This document shows positions 46,376 to 57,215 of a stretch of 64,000 nucleotides of DNA, piece after piece. The stretch spans positions 263,242-327,241 of the forward strand of contig NW_004451413.1 in NCBI RefSeq assembly GCF_000321225.1. Reading direction: 5' to 3'. Below the pieces are notes generated by a model. It did no database searches. It was given only the letters and a program-made list of their open reading frames with translations, and was not told where the DNA came from. The translations under genes were made by a program, and so were the position numbers. Every line of letters begins with the position of its first letter. The stretch's first letter is position 1. This DNA is from Odobenus rosmarus divergens. Its lineage: Eukaryota > Chordata > Mammalia > Carnivora > Odobenidae.

Positions 46376-46429
46376 GGGGAAAGGCCATTCTGAGGGTTCA
46401 ACACTAATGAGGGCCAGTCCTCTTTCACT
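46376..46429 (+). repeat. 54-bp exact direct repeat, copy 2
   Basis: Identical to 45945-45998, 431 bp away. It is preceded directly by tccccgagggcaga (46362-46375), the reverse complement of the 14-mer at 45936-45949. It is followed at once by unrelated sequence that runs into an L2 relic. Confidence 0.97.
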
Positions 46430-46436
46430 GGAACCA

Positions 46437-46670
46437 GGACATTTTGCAATTCAGCAGACATCTGCTGGGAACCTGATATGTGTCAGGCCCTGGGCTGGGG
46501 ATCTGGGGACACTAGATGAATTAGATATCAGTCCTGCCCTTGAGGAACCCATAGGTTATCTCGGAAGACAGTCACCCGAACACAACTGTAGGGCCCAGAG
46601 TGGTAACAGGTACAAGGTACACAGAGGTCCTTCCGATTGAATGAATGAAGGAGTAAATGAATGAATGTGG
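46437..46670 (-). mobile_element. L2 LINE 3' end and GAAT-rich stretch
   Basis: The order 'attcagcagacatctgctgg', 'gaacctgatatgtgtcaggc', 'cctgggctggggatctgggg', 'cagtcctgcccttgaggaac' is the complement of the L2 terminus. A GAAT/TGAA-rich patch at 46637-46668 follows. Confidence 0.7.
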
Positions 46671-46924
46671 ATGCTAATGATATGCACGAGGTGCTCACTA
46701 GCTTTAAGTTCTCTGATTGTTCTTTGCTACCAAAGGCATATTGGGTAAGATGGGCAGAATGACTATCGCCCATGACACTTTGAAGAGTGAAAAGGACACC
46801 GTGAGTAATTGTACAAGAACAGTAAGAGTGAACTGAGACTGTCCTAAGCAAACAGGGCTATCTAGTAATCTTAATTATGGGACAGTGAAAATACAGGGAA
46901 GCATAGCATATGAAGGATATTCAT
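46671..46924. other. unique sequence, no gene seen
   Basis: No recognised feature. Confidence 0.4.
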
Positions 46925-47285
46925 CTTCCACTCATTCTTTTTTGTTTTAAAAACAAAACCTTTGTGGTAAAACCTACATAACGTAAAACTCACCATCGTA
47001 ACCATTGTTACATGTGAGACCAGTAGTGTTAAGCACACTCACATAGTTGTGCATAAAATCTCCCAAACTTTTCATCTTGCAGAGACTAACGCTGCATACC
47101 TATTAAGCAACAACTCCCCATCCCTCCTTCCCTTCAGCCCCTGGTGACCACCATTCCACCTTCTCTATCTATGCGTTTGTCTACTCTAGGTACCTCCTAT
47201 CATACAGTATTATTCTTTTGTGTGACTGGCTTATTTCACTTTGCATAATGTCCTCAAGGCTCTTCTACTCATTCTCGATAGACAT
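46925..47285 (-). mobile_element. L1 3' region (old)
   Basis: Complement of an old L1 3' end: 'gtggtaaaacctacataacg', 'taaaactcaccatcgtaacc', 'cccctggtgaccaccattcc', 'tgactggcttatttcacttt', 'gcataatgtcctcaaggctc'. Confidence 0.78.
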
Positions 47286-47718
47286 TGTCACTACATCAAA
47301 TTCACACTTGCAATGACATCACTGAGAACTAAACACTATGTAAGTCATGACATCATGCCATTGGCAGCTGATAAAATTTAGTTTGAGCTTTCTTCGTTTC
47401 TTTTTTTTTCTGTTATTCGCATTGAGTTAGCTACACTTCAGAATTCTTAGACTCTTGAAGTGAGGTTCCACTGTGGAAAAACACAAATTGTACAACACTC
47501 TGTGTGTTATTAGTCTGGGAGCTGCTCAGACAATGGCCAGGCCAAGGCTCACTGGGGCTGTCATGTTGGGCCCATTGACATGTTTTTGTTTCTATGGTGT
47601 TTAGTTTGTGGGGGATTTTGTTTGTTCAGAGACTTATGTTGAGGGCTCATGGCTATTTCATGAGTCTTTGCAATGCTTAACTTTCTTATGGCTTGTATAA
47701 CTATGTTTCATTTGGAAG
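47286..47718. other. unique sequence holding repeat copy 1
   Basis: No gene is recognised. It contains a T-rich run at 47400-47410, the 76-bp duplicated segment at 47456-47531, and the insertion point of the RPSA pseudogene. Confidence 0.45.
47456..47531 (+). repeat. 76-bp direct repeat, copy 1
   Basis: From 'tgaagtgaggttccactgtg' to 'gggagctgctcagac'. It matches 48567-48641 except for one extra T near 47511. The two copies bracket the RPSA pseudogene and a SINE. Confidence 0.96.
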
Positions 47719-48027
<309 letters not shown>

Positions 48028-48032
48028 GGAAG

Positions 48033-48190
48033 TGTGTTGTTTCAAAGAGCAAATCATAAAGTAGTATTACAGAGGCAAACAGATAATTAGATTTATAAGT
48101 CTATAAAGCTGCAATTCAAACTCTAACAGTATCTAACTCTAGGGAATAGAGTTTTTGAAAAACCCCATATCATTTTATACTCTATTTATT
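48033..48190. other. unique sequence, no gene seen
   Basis: An AT-rich interval between the pseudogene and the SINE target site. Confidence 0.45.
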
Positions 48191-48210
48191 AATAATTATG
48201 TATTTGAAAA

Positions 48211-48407
48211 TTTTTTTAAAGATTTTTATTTATTTATTTGAGAGAGAGAATGAGAGAAAGAGAGAGCATGAGAGAGGGGAGGGTCAGAGGGAGAAGCAGA
48301 CTCCCCGAGGAGCAGGGAGCCCGATGTGGGGACTCGATCCCGGGACTCCAGGATCATGACCTGAGCCGAAGGCAGTCGCTTAACCAACTGAGCCACCCAG
48401 GTGCCCC
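48211..48407 (-). mobile_element. SINEC element
   Basis: Reverse-oriented, complete element. Near-identical 19-bp target duplications at 48191-48209 and 48408-48426 (starting aataattatgt, two mismatches). The head complement is 'ccaactgagccacccaggtg'. Confidence 0.95.
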
Positions 48408-48426
48408 AATAATTATGTGTTTTAAA

Positions 48427-48566
48427 GACACAATTATTCCACTGAGCTTAATGATGTGATCTCTTAAGGGTCGTGTAGGGTTGGGGAACGGGAAGGAATA
48501 GATACGGGTAGTGAGAGGGCCCGGGATAGAAGTTTGCCTCCTAGTCCTGGCTGGGAAGTCCCTTTC
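48427..48566. other. unique sequence, no gene seen
   Basis: No recognised feature. Confidence 0.4.
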
Positions 48567-48641
48567 TGAAGTGAGGTTCCACTGTGGAAAAACACAAATT
48601 GTACAACACTCTGTGTGTTATAGTCTGGGAGCTGCTCAGAC
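48567..48641 (+). repeat. 76-bp direct repeat, copy 2 (75 bp)
   Basis: Matches 47456-47531 with a single one-base deletion. It is followed directly by a MIR-like stretch, whereas copy 1 is followed by unrelated sequence. Confidence 0.96.
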
Positions 48642-48745
48642 TCCTTTTCATTTACGAAGTAGGGATGGTGGTGACGTCTACCTCACATGGCGACTATGAA
48701 GTTTAAATGAGTTAGTGTACCAATGGTGCCTGAGACTGAGCAGTC
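48642..48745 (+). mobile_element. MIR relic, 3' half
   Basis: The order 'ttttcatttacgaagtaggg', 'tggtggtgacgtctacctca', 'tgaagtttaaatgagttagt' follows the MIR core and 3' part in forward orientation. Confidence 0.6.
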
Positions 48746-49299
48746 AAGGACGATTTGCCTTATTCTGAGAATGACTTCTCAGGAGGCTGGCCTAGCCTGG
48801 GAATCAGATTAACAATTCAGGCTGAGGAAGCATGCTGGATGAACATGAGCAAACTCATTTTCTTCATGTTGTTCTGCTCGTATTTGTTAGAGTTCAACAC
48901 TTTCTAAGAAACATAAGCCAAATGACCATATAGAATCTACCAGAAGCCTGGTACTGGAGAAATTCAGCCTGTGGCCATGGACATCACAGAGTCACTAAGG
49001 GAATGAGCTTGACCTTAACCATGCGTTCTCTTTGGATCCTACGTTGCCTTAGTATTTCTGGACACTGCCTGCATTTTGGGGCCATCATAGAAATTTCTGT
49101 CTTCTCGGAGGGCAAGGGACGGGGGTTCTGGTCATCTCCTGTACACAGAGCAAGATGAAAGAAAGCAAAGGGAATGTCTGTGCAGGGGTGAACATCCACA
49201 CAGAGGGGATGTCCGCGGAGGAGGGAACTTCACAGGAAATCACGAGGGGCATTTTGGATGCATGTGAGCCAGTTTTCTCATGTAGTGAAGAGGTTACAT
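48746..49299. other. unique sequence, no gene seen
   Basis: No recognised feature. Confidence 0.4.
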
Positions 49300-49490
49300 T
49301 CTTAGAGACAGTTGCTTTGACTTTTGTCTCTTATAACTTTTTGGCTTGTGCCCTTGACTGAGTCATTTAACAACATGAGTCTTGGTTTCCAGATCTGTAA
49401 AATGGGAATAGTACTTAATTATATTGTTGTAACAGTTCCTGGATAGTAAACATATAGTTCTTAGAAGAGTGCTGGCACAGAGTGGTCGAT
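49300..49490 (+). mobile_element. MIR SINE relic
   Basis: The order 'cccttgactgagtcatttaa', 'cttggtttccagatctgtaa', 'aatgggaatagtacttaatt', 'agaagagtgctggcacagag' is a good forward MIR match. Confidence 0.78.
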
Positions 49491-49544
49491 GAATGATAGA
49501 ATGTCATCTTGGTAATAATTAAGACTGCTCCTTAACACTGCCTA

Positions 49545-49695
49545 GTGGGCATCAGTCTCCCTGCTTCAGACATGAGGAGACAGAAGTGAGTGAGCTTAAG
49601 TAAGTTTCAAGAGTAGAAAATTGCCAAGTGGTAGAAGCAGGTCTTGAACTCAGAGCTGATCCTAAACCCATGTGCTTTATTATAGCTCATGTCTC
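49545..49695 (-). mobile_element. MIR relic
   Basis: The order 'cagacatgaggagacagaag', 'ttgccaagtggtagaagcag', 'gtcttgaactcagagctgat' is the reverse complement of MIR, head to head with the copy before it. Confidence 0.65.
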
Positions 49696-50432
49696 TCAAA
49701 CTTAACGTGAGAACAACACACTGAATATGAGAACAACGGAGGAAAAACAAGTGTTTTAAGGTGTTATGATGAGTAGAAAACATTTGGGATATTGTGAAGC
49801 ACTCTGCACCTGTAGGACATAAAGCATTGCTCACCATCTCCTTATCAGCACAAGACCCTCCCCAGAACTAGGAACACGAGCCTCACACTGGTTTGTAGCC
49901 ATGCAATTTACATACAACTCTACGATGCTGCTGACCTATAAAAAATACGAAGTGAAATGGTTTTTCTCAGAATAGAGGGTCCTGGCTTCACCAGTCCCCA
50001 GGACAGTGTGGGCAAGGGGATCTGTGCATGGGGGCTAGATTGCCCGGGGGTCTCATTCTGTAGTGCCAACCTCATCTCAAAACCACCCTGAAATCATGCT
50101 GCTAGCATGCTGTCAGCCTCGCTGCACACCCTGTGGTCCCTGACAGAGCTCAGGTAGCTATAAGGAAAACACGATCCAAGTTATGTAGAAATAGTTGCTT
50201 GTAGCAAATATCAAGGCCTAGGAAACCCCATTTCTGTATTAAACCAACTGTTTAAATTTGATGAACATAAATGGCAACCTACCACCTATCATGTTCCCAA
50301 TAAGCAACTTTCCTTCTAATTACCCACCAGCTGTGTGTGCTGCAGGCCTGTCCATGTCCACCACGTGCCATGAGCTTCTAGTACGTGTTACTCCCTATGT
50401 CTCAGATTGGTTGCTTTTGCTTAGGATGTTGA
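49696..50432. other. unique sequence, no gene seen
   Basis: No recognised feature. Confidence 0.4.
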
Positions 50433-50444
50433 CCTTAGGGCAGT

Positions 50445-50447
50445 TTT

Positions 50448-50495
<48 letters not shown>

Positions 50496-50668
50496 TTTGT
50501 CAGAGAGAGAGGAGAGTGAGCACAAGCAGGGGGAGTGGTAGGCAGAGAGAGAGGGAGAAGCAGGCTCCCCACTGAGCAGGGAGCCTGATGTGGGACTTGA
50601 TCCCAGGAGCCCAGGATCATGACCTGAGCTGAAGAAGACACTTAACCTACTGAGCCACCCAGGTATCC
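50445..50668 (-). mobile_element. SINEC element with expanded (TTTA)n tail
   Basis: Exact 12-bp target duplication (ccttagggcagt) at 50433-50444 and 50669-50680. The tail has expanded to about a dozen TTTA units (50446-50498), which produces a spurious repeated Tyr/Leu/Phe/Ile reading frame. The body and head are otherwise normal. Confidence 0.95.
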
Positions 50669-50680
50669 CCTTAGGGCAGT

Positions 50681-51005
50681 CTTAAATTGCTGTCTTCTAA
50701 TATGATGAGGTAAGAAGCTCTGGGAAATACTTTAAGTTTTTAATTGATAGCACTTATGCAGATAATTCTTTATTAATACACTCAAGGCAAGATTCCCACT
50801 CTGGTTTGCATTCTGTTTATACTTTACATCAGTAGAGGAACACAGGGTCTGAGATGTTTTCCCCTAAGCAAGGGAGAGAGGACAGAGCCTCAGGAAAGGA
50901 ATCAAGCCTGGCTAACTCTCAATGAAGGGAAATGGCATCAGATCTCACTGATTCCTGCCTTTTATGAATGGTACATGGAAGAAAAGTCATAATCCCAAGC
51001 AAAAC

Positions 51006-51007
<2 letters not shown>
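50681..51007. other. unique sequence, no gene seen
   Basis: No recognised feature. Confidence 0.4.
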
Positions 51008-51041
<34 letters not shown>

Positions 51042-51054
51042 AACACACACACCA
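51008..51054. repeat. (CA)n microsatellite
   Basis: About 14 uninterrupted CA units, then 'aaacaaacacacacac'. Likely polymorphic in length. Confidence 0.95.
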
Positions 51055-51969
51055 GTACCAACAGCTTCCGCAAGGGCAGACATGCTTTCATTAGCAGGGT
51101 TGCAGGATCTTTGAGCTTAGACCAGACACCACCTCATTTTGCAGTCAATCATCTCTCCTGCCCTCCCAAGACTGAGCTGCGAGAATAACTTTGGTTTTTG
51201 CTCACACCCATGGGCCCAGCCCAGTACTCCTGCAGCAATCACGGCCTGCCACAGGAGAGCAGGTATAAAGTGCCCTGGGACTTCAGGGGGCCCAGGAGGT
51301 GGCCTTGGAGAATGTGGAGGCCTGCGGGGCTGACTTGGTCAGCATCTCCCAAATGTCTCTGACCATGAGATGCTCTTAAAATTATAATGTCCTGATAAAC
51401 ACAAATCAGGGTTAACAAGATCATGCTTGCCTTAAAATAGGAAAATCAAAATGTTAATATGTTTGGAGTCTATAATAGAACAAAAAACACATCAATTAAA
51501 AATATTTTTTCATGGTATACTTTTTTTTGTTGATAGGCATTTTGTGGTTGTTATAAATAAGGTTAATATGTACGCATGCCAGCTCTAAATCTCCCTCTGT
51601 CTCATCCTGAGAGGCAGTCCACATGGTGAAGATCTGAGAGCAGATGGGGCTGTTCTCCTGCAAGAAGCCAGGCCTGCCTGCCCAGCTGTGAGCTGGGAAC
51701 CCCATGCACACCCCAGCTCTCTGGAGGGCTCCCCCTGGATTCATTCTCACCCTTCAGCCACCTGGCTCCCCTTGTTGAAATGCTCCTCCCAGCCCTTGCC
51801 TGGAGGCCGCTCACAGTCCTCAGTTCCTGGTCCTGGGGGGTGAGTGTGAATCTTGAGATCTGAGCGGGGACAGAGGCAATGAAGCAGGGTCCTCCTGGGC
51901 TTCAGCTGCCTCTTTCTTAAAATAGCTTAAATCAAACACACTTCACACAGTGAGCATTCGTTTTTTTCA
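51055..51969. other. unique sequence, no gene seen
   Basis: No recognised gene. An AT-rich stretch at 51420-51570 may be old LINE but cannot be placed. Confidence 0.4.
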
Positions 51970-52295
51970 ATGTATGTTTTTCATTTTTATTTTAAGATAA
52001 TTGTAGGTTCATGTGTAGTTGTGAGAAATAGTATATGGAGACATGCCCCAGCTTTCTGCCATGGAGATGTCTTGCAAAACTGTGATACAGTGTCACAAGC
52101 AGAAAACTGACATTGTTACAACTAGCGGCCTTATTAGATTCCACCAACTTGCATATGTTTCTCTGTATGTGTTTAGTTCTCTGCAAATTCTCACCTGTCA
52201 GTTCATGTGACTGCCACCACAGTCAAGATACAGAGCAGTTCCATCACCAGGGCCCCTCGCATCATCTTTCAGAATCATTCCTGTCTTAACAAGGT
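51970..52295 (-). mobile_element. ancient L1 3' fragment
   Basis: Complement of an old L1 3' UTR: 'ttttaagataattgtaggtt', 'catgtgtagttgtgagaaat', 'tgactgccaccacagtcaag', 'atacagagcagttccatcac'. Confidence 0.7.
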
Positions 52296-55200
52296 ACATG
52301 CCTGGCGAGAGGGGAGAGGTGCAGAGTATGACAGGTCAGCATAGGAGGGAGCATCAGGGTGCGTGGGGGACCAGAGAGTCACCCTACCCCTCCACATCAA
52401 TTAACAAAGAAGGCACAGGTGAGAGGCAGAACAGGTTGTCAGCAGATCTCCCGGTAGAGTCTTTGCTGTGCCGTGTTCTGTGTTCTGCTCTTGGGAAAGT
52501 CAAGGAACCTCTGTGTTCACACCTCTGGAGCAGGGCGAAGGGCTGCACCACTGCCTCAGAGCCCAGTCTGCACATGGGCTGTGTATGACCACCGAGGGGG
52601 ATGTGAGCATTCACTCTGCTGGCCCGTCCATCTCAGGGCCCCGGGCCCTGTTGGCAGATAACCTCTGAGCCTCGGACCCATCCCCCTCACGAGAGATTGT
52701 GAGGATTCACGGAGCACTTGCTGTTAGAATCACAGATTGCTTTGTAGCAACTGCCTCTGGGAGACTAGGACCAGCCAGTGGTCATTGGTTCCTGGTGGCA
52801 GATGGCTTCATACATGCACATTTTTGCACCAACTCAAGGCTTCACAGCATGGCTGTGGCCAGAGACCTCAGAGAGGGATGCGTATGGCAACAGGCTGCAG
52901 GGGGCCATGGAACTCTCCCTGGAATTCGATGTGAATTTTGGGGAACCACTACCAGAGCTCCCAGGCCCGTGATGCTAGGCTGTCTGATGCTCAGTTAGCT
53001 CCTCACACCTCAGAGGCTTACTGTGATTTCCATAATGACCTCATTAGCATAGCACAGGCCTGGTGCTACTTACAGCAAGCTGGAAACATGCCAGAAATGT
53101 CTGTCCCTGGCTTCACACATCCTGCAAAAGTGTCAGACATTTGGTTTTCACAAATGCCTTATAAGGTTTGGTCTCTAAATCTCAGGGAATGAGCCAAAAA
53201 GTGGCATTGCTGTCCACAGGCCAGTATTCAGATGAGAGCTGTTTTTACACCTACCAACCCATGGTAGGGTTAAAAGAATCCTTTTTCACCTGAGTGAGGC
53301 CCTTCCCAGGTCCCCAAACACTCTCCCAGGTAGTATCTAATCCAGTCCATGTTACCTGATTTAAAGATGGCTCATTCCTGCCTCAAATTGTCTTCCAATG
53401 TTAGGTGCCTGATGGTGCTTTTAAAACTCTTAGGAAAAAAAAATCAGGTCTTTAGAGCAAGAGTCATACTCAGCCGGGGCCCAGAGTGGCTGGGGGTGAC
53501 GAAGATTACACCTGCTGGCATCCTTAAGCAGTGACAACCATCTGTCGCTTCTGCCAGCTTCCCTGGCTTGGGTTTTGGTTTAGTCTCACCCCCTGTCAGC
53601 TCATGACCTTTCAGAAGCTCCTAAGATATACACTTTTTCTGTTTCTCCCACTGACAACATCTTAGCCTGGGAGTCAGAGTTTTAAGAGAAAAATAATGAG
53701 AGAGGATTTGGTTACCCTCCAATTGTATGTCCTTTTAATTCTCTCCAACTGGGGGCAGGGGTCTGGGGGGCAGCCCTTTGGGGGGAGGTATGAAATCCGG
53801 ATGGAAGTCAGGGCAGGATTCCACGTTGGCAGCCTGATTACTCCCTGAGTGTGCCTACTCGGCCCCGAAGCAAACAGAAGCATGTTCTAGCTGGACATGT
53901 CCCACCTCCTGCTTGAGAGCTCCAGCCAGGACTCTCCTGCTTGCTCTAAGCCTAGCGGGGGCCAGGCTGGGAGGCAGGGTGAGGCCTGTGGCTGCAGCAC
54001 AGTGGAGACGTGAGCTTATATGAGTTGGAGTGAAGAGAATTCTCTTCTCCCTGATGGCCCACAAGCCTGCAGACACCCACTGCCTGCAAGGGACAGAACG
54101 ATGCTCAAGAGGGAGAGATGGCCGCCTCAGGAACCAGCCCCACCAGCAGCACCCGGATGTGCTCTGGGGGAGGTTTCCACAGCAAGAGCTACCAAATTCA
54201 GAGTCAGGCTGGAGGGAGCAGAGACACCTTCTCAAAGGTATGGGCTGGATGGAGCAGAGACGCTTTGAAGGGTTGGGCTGGAAGTGAGCCTGAAGGCATG
54301 AAGACACGGGAGGAAGGGAAAAAGTTCAGTGGGGTTGGGGTTTGGGCCTCTCCAGCCTGTGCAAGTTGTCTTTGTTCTGTGGGAGGAGAGGTCTCGGAGG
54401 CTGGTAAGATTCCAGCTGAGAGATACAGGCAGGCTTCAGAAAATCAAATGCAGATGCAGAACGAGGGCACAGTGGGCTAACTCAGAGCCTGGGCCCAGGT
54501 CTCTCCCGGTGGGCCTCTGTTGGCTAGTCTCCCTCTCTGGGGGTGCTGGGAGGCTGAGCTGCATTCGGTCACAGTGATGTAGGAAGGGACAACCATGGTT
54601 TTCTCTCTCTTCTCAGCTACTTCTGCTCCATCCCTGGGGCAGGTGACTGACTCAGAGCCTCCACCTTCTCACCGAGTGACAGGGGTGCAGCATCTAAACC
54701 CCATCCCTCCCAGCAGGACACTTGTGCCTTGGGGATGAGGTAATGGTCGGGGAAGCACATGGAGAGCGGGCTGCCAGCCCAGATTGGGTGCATCTCACTG
54801 CCAGCCTGGGGAGGGGGAGGCAGGACCTGTGCTGCTGGGTTCAGAAGATCTCCGAGCCCTCTTCACTTAAACACTGGAGCCCGGGCAGCTTTCCATCAGG
54901 CGAGTCAAGGAATTGAGCTCAGGTTAGATTAAATCCAGACACATCCCGTGTTTCGTGCCAATTACTCACGGCCGGCAGGGGCGGGGGAGGGGGTCTGCAC
55001 TGTGTCACACTGAGCCTTCTGGCGACTGACGGCTCCTTCAAGCTCAAGGTGAACTGACCTGAAATAGGAAGAGTTGCAGCCTCGGCTTTGTTGGGCCTGG
55101 AACTGGCACTTTGCTCAGATCTGCTGCTGCTGGAGGAGCTTCTCTCGTCCCTGACTCCAGTGAAGGATGGGGCACTCAGGTCCCTCTACCCCCCTCTGTC

Positions 55201-55863
55201 CGGGCTGGACTGGCAGTGGATTCCCACGAGTGGCAAGGACGGGGGGGACTGAAGCCTACCCTGCCCTTTACACTCATCCCAGCTCAAGGCAAAGGCTGGA
55301 TGTTTGCCTCCTGCCGACCCTTGAATTCTCCTTCACTGTCGGGAGTGGATGCAGTGGTCTGGAGGAAGAGATGCTGTGATTTGTCATCTAGTGCTGAGTT
55401 CAGAGCTTGGGAGGAAAACAACCCAGATTTGAGAGCATCGCTTCCCACCATGAAATAGCTTAAATCAAGCCATGGCTTTAAGCCAGGGTGTGGGAAGCCC
55501 CACATGCACCCTCTCCAGGGCCACCCGAGCTCCGCCTTCTGCTGCCCCAGCCCCCTCCCAAATCTGGGATGCACAGCAGGGTCAAACACACTTAGGGTGA
55601 TGAGTTTGGTGCTCAGCATGGAGCAAGGTATTAATGGGAAAGAAGGAAAATGTTGGGGAGAAACTTGGAATGAACCAGGAGGCACCAGAACCCTGGGAAA
55701 TGGGACTGGTGGTTTGGCACCATGGCTCTGCAATCCCCTTGCCCCCCAGGAGGGAGGGGATCCAGTGGTGAGCACAGTGTAACCCAGAGTCTTTGGCTGG
55801 TGTGACAAAAGTCCAGAGGAAAGCTCTGTCTTTGAAAATAGAAAGCAGTTTTGTTGGGATTTT
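52296..55863. other. GC-richer, repeat-poor unique stretch, no gene seen
   Basis: About 3.5 kb without recognisable interspersed repeats. Many open frames of 60-174 codons overlap on both strands, including 55284-55808 minus (174 codons). None shows a domain or plausible start context, and the reason is low stop-codon density in GC-rich DNA. An imperfect 33-36 bp duplication lies at 54207-54290. Confidence 0.4.
54207..54290 (+). repeat. imperfect 33-36 bp tandem duplication
   Basis: The unit 'ggctgga(g/t)ggagcagagac' occurs at 54207 and 54243, with a third partial start 'ggctggaag' at about 54278. Confidence 0.75.
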
Positions 55864-55877
55864 TATTCTCCTTTTTT

Positions 55878-56081
55878 TTTTTTTTTAAATATTTTATTTA
55901 TTTATTCGACAGAGAGAGAGAGAGAGACAGCGAGAGAGGGAACACAAGCAGGGGGAGTGGGAGAGGGAGAAGCAGGCTTCCTGCTGAGCAGGGAGCCCAA
56001 TGCAGGGATCGATCCCAGGACCCTGGGATCATGAGCTGAGCCGAAGGCAGCCGATTAATGACTGAGCCACCCAGGCTCCCC
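55878..56081 (-). mobile_element. SINEC element
   Basis: Reverse-oriented, complete element with 14-bp target duplications (tattctcctttttt) at 55864-55877 and 56082-56095. Contains 'aagcaggcttcctgctgagc' and 'gactgagccacccaggctcc'. Confidence 0.95.
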
Positions 56082-56144
56082 TATTCTCCTTTTTTAATGC
56101 AACATTTTCCCACTGGTTTTAATTGCCCTCTTATTAAACGTCTG

Positions 56145-56565
56145 TGTATTAGTTATTTACTGCTGTATAACAAGTTGCCTGAAAATATACCATCTTAAAC
56201 AGCACATATTTATTATATCACACAAACTTTGAGGGTCAGGAATCTGGGAGCTGCTCAGTTGGGCAGTTTTGGCTCAGCGTCTGCAGGGAGATTTAAGTTA
56301 TAATGTTGGCCGGGGCTGTTGTCCCCTGAAGGCTTGGCTGAACCTGGAGGATCTGTTTCCAGGAAGGCTCCTCACATGGCTGTCGTTTGTAGGTTTTGGT
56401 TCCCAGCTGACTGCTAACAGGAGATCTCATTTCCATCTGGTAAACCTCTCTACATGGCTGCTTGAGTATCCTCACTATATGGCAGTTGGCTTTCTCCAAA
56501 GTGAGAGATCCCAGAGAGAGGGAGTGAGACAAGCAGGAAGACACAGGGGCTTTTCTCACTCAGAG
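56145..56565 (-). mobile_element. ancient LTR-like repeat (MaLR-type)
   Basis: The order 'gtgtattagttatttactgc', 'tgtataacaagttgcctgaa', 'ggtcaggaatctgggagctg', 'tgttggccggggctgttgtc', 'acatggctgcttgagtatcc', 'gagatcccagagagagggag' fits the complement of an old MaLR-type LTR. The exact family is uncertain. Confidence 0.6.
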
Positions 56566-56574
56566 CAATGGGCA

Positions 56575-57215
56575 GAATTCCGTAATGGCCCCCCAGATTC
56601 TGCCCCCCTGATGCACAGGCTCCACGTAATACCCTGCTTTGGGGTGTAAGCAGGACTTATAACAATGATGGGATCTCACCCCCTTCACTCTGTCACATTA
56701 TGTGGCAAAAGGGATATTACAGTTAAGACCCCTAACAAGTTGACTTTGAGTTAATGACAAAGCAAGTTATCCTGGGTTGGTCTGATCTAATGAGGTGATC
56801 CCTTAAAATGGATCAGAGATATTTGAAGCTGGAGGTTTTCCTGTTAGCCTTGAAGGAGCAAAGTGCCATACTGTAGAGGGATCCATGTGTCAAGGCTCCA
56901 AGAGCAGCTTCTAGGAGCTGACAGTGGTCCCTAGCCAATAGTCAGCAAGATTATGGGGACCTCAATCCTGCAACAGCAAGGAACTGAATTCTGACAATAA
57001 CCTACATGAGCCTGGATGAGGACCCAGAGCTTCAGATGAAATCTCAGTCCTGGCCACACCAGATTTCAGCCTTGTGAGGCCCTGTGCAGAAGACCCCATC
57101 ACACTGTGCCTGGATTTCTGACCTACAGAATTATGTGATAATAAAGTTGTGTTAATTAAGATAAATGCGTGGTCATTTGTTACATGGCAATAAAAAATGA
57201 ATACACCTATTCTCT
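56575..57215 (+). mobile_element. ERVL-MaLR (MLT1-like) LTR, forward orientation
   Basis: The order 'gtaatggccccccagattct', 'atgtggcaaaagggatatta', 'ttatcctgggttggtctgat', 'ttctgacctacagaattatg', 'tgataataaagttgtgttaa' follows MLT1-type LTRs, including the AATAAA-containing end. It lies tail to tail or nested beside the preceding LTR-like repeat, with no internal sequence. Confidence 0.75.

Noticed and set aside
50445..50575. Open frame with repeated Tyr-Leu-Phe-Ile residues resembling a membrane protein
   Set aside because: It is translation of the (TTTA)n tail of a SINE.
55284..55808. 174-codon minus-strand open frame
   Set aside because: It overlaps plus-strand frames in GC-rich DNA and has no domain, no repeat support and no convincing splice sites. 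Its length is not surprising by chance over 64 kb at this composition.
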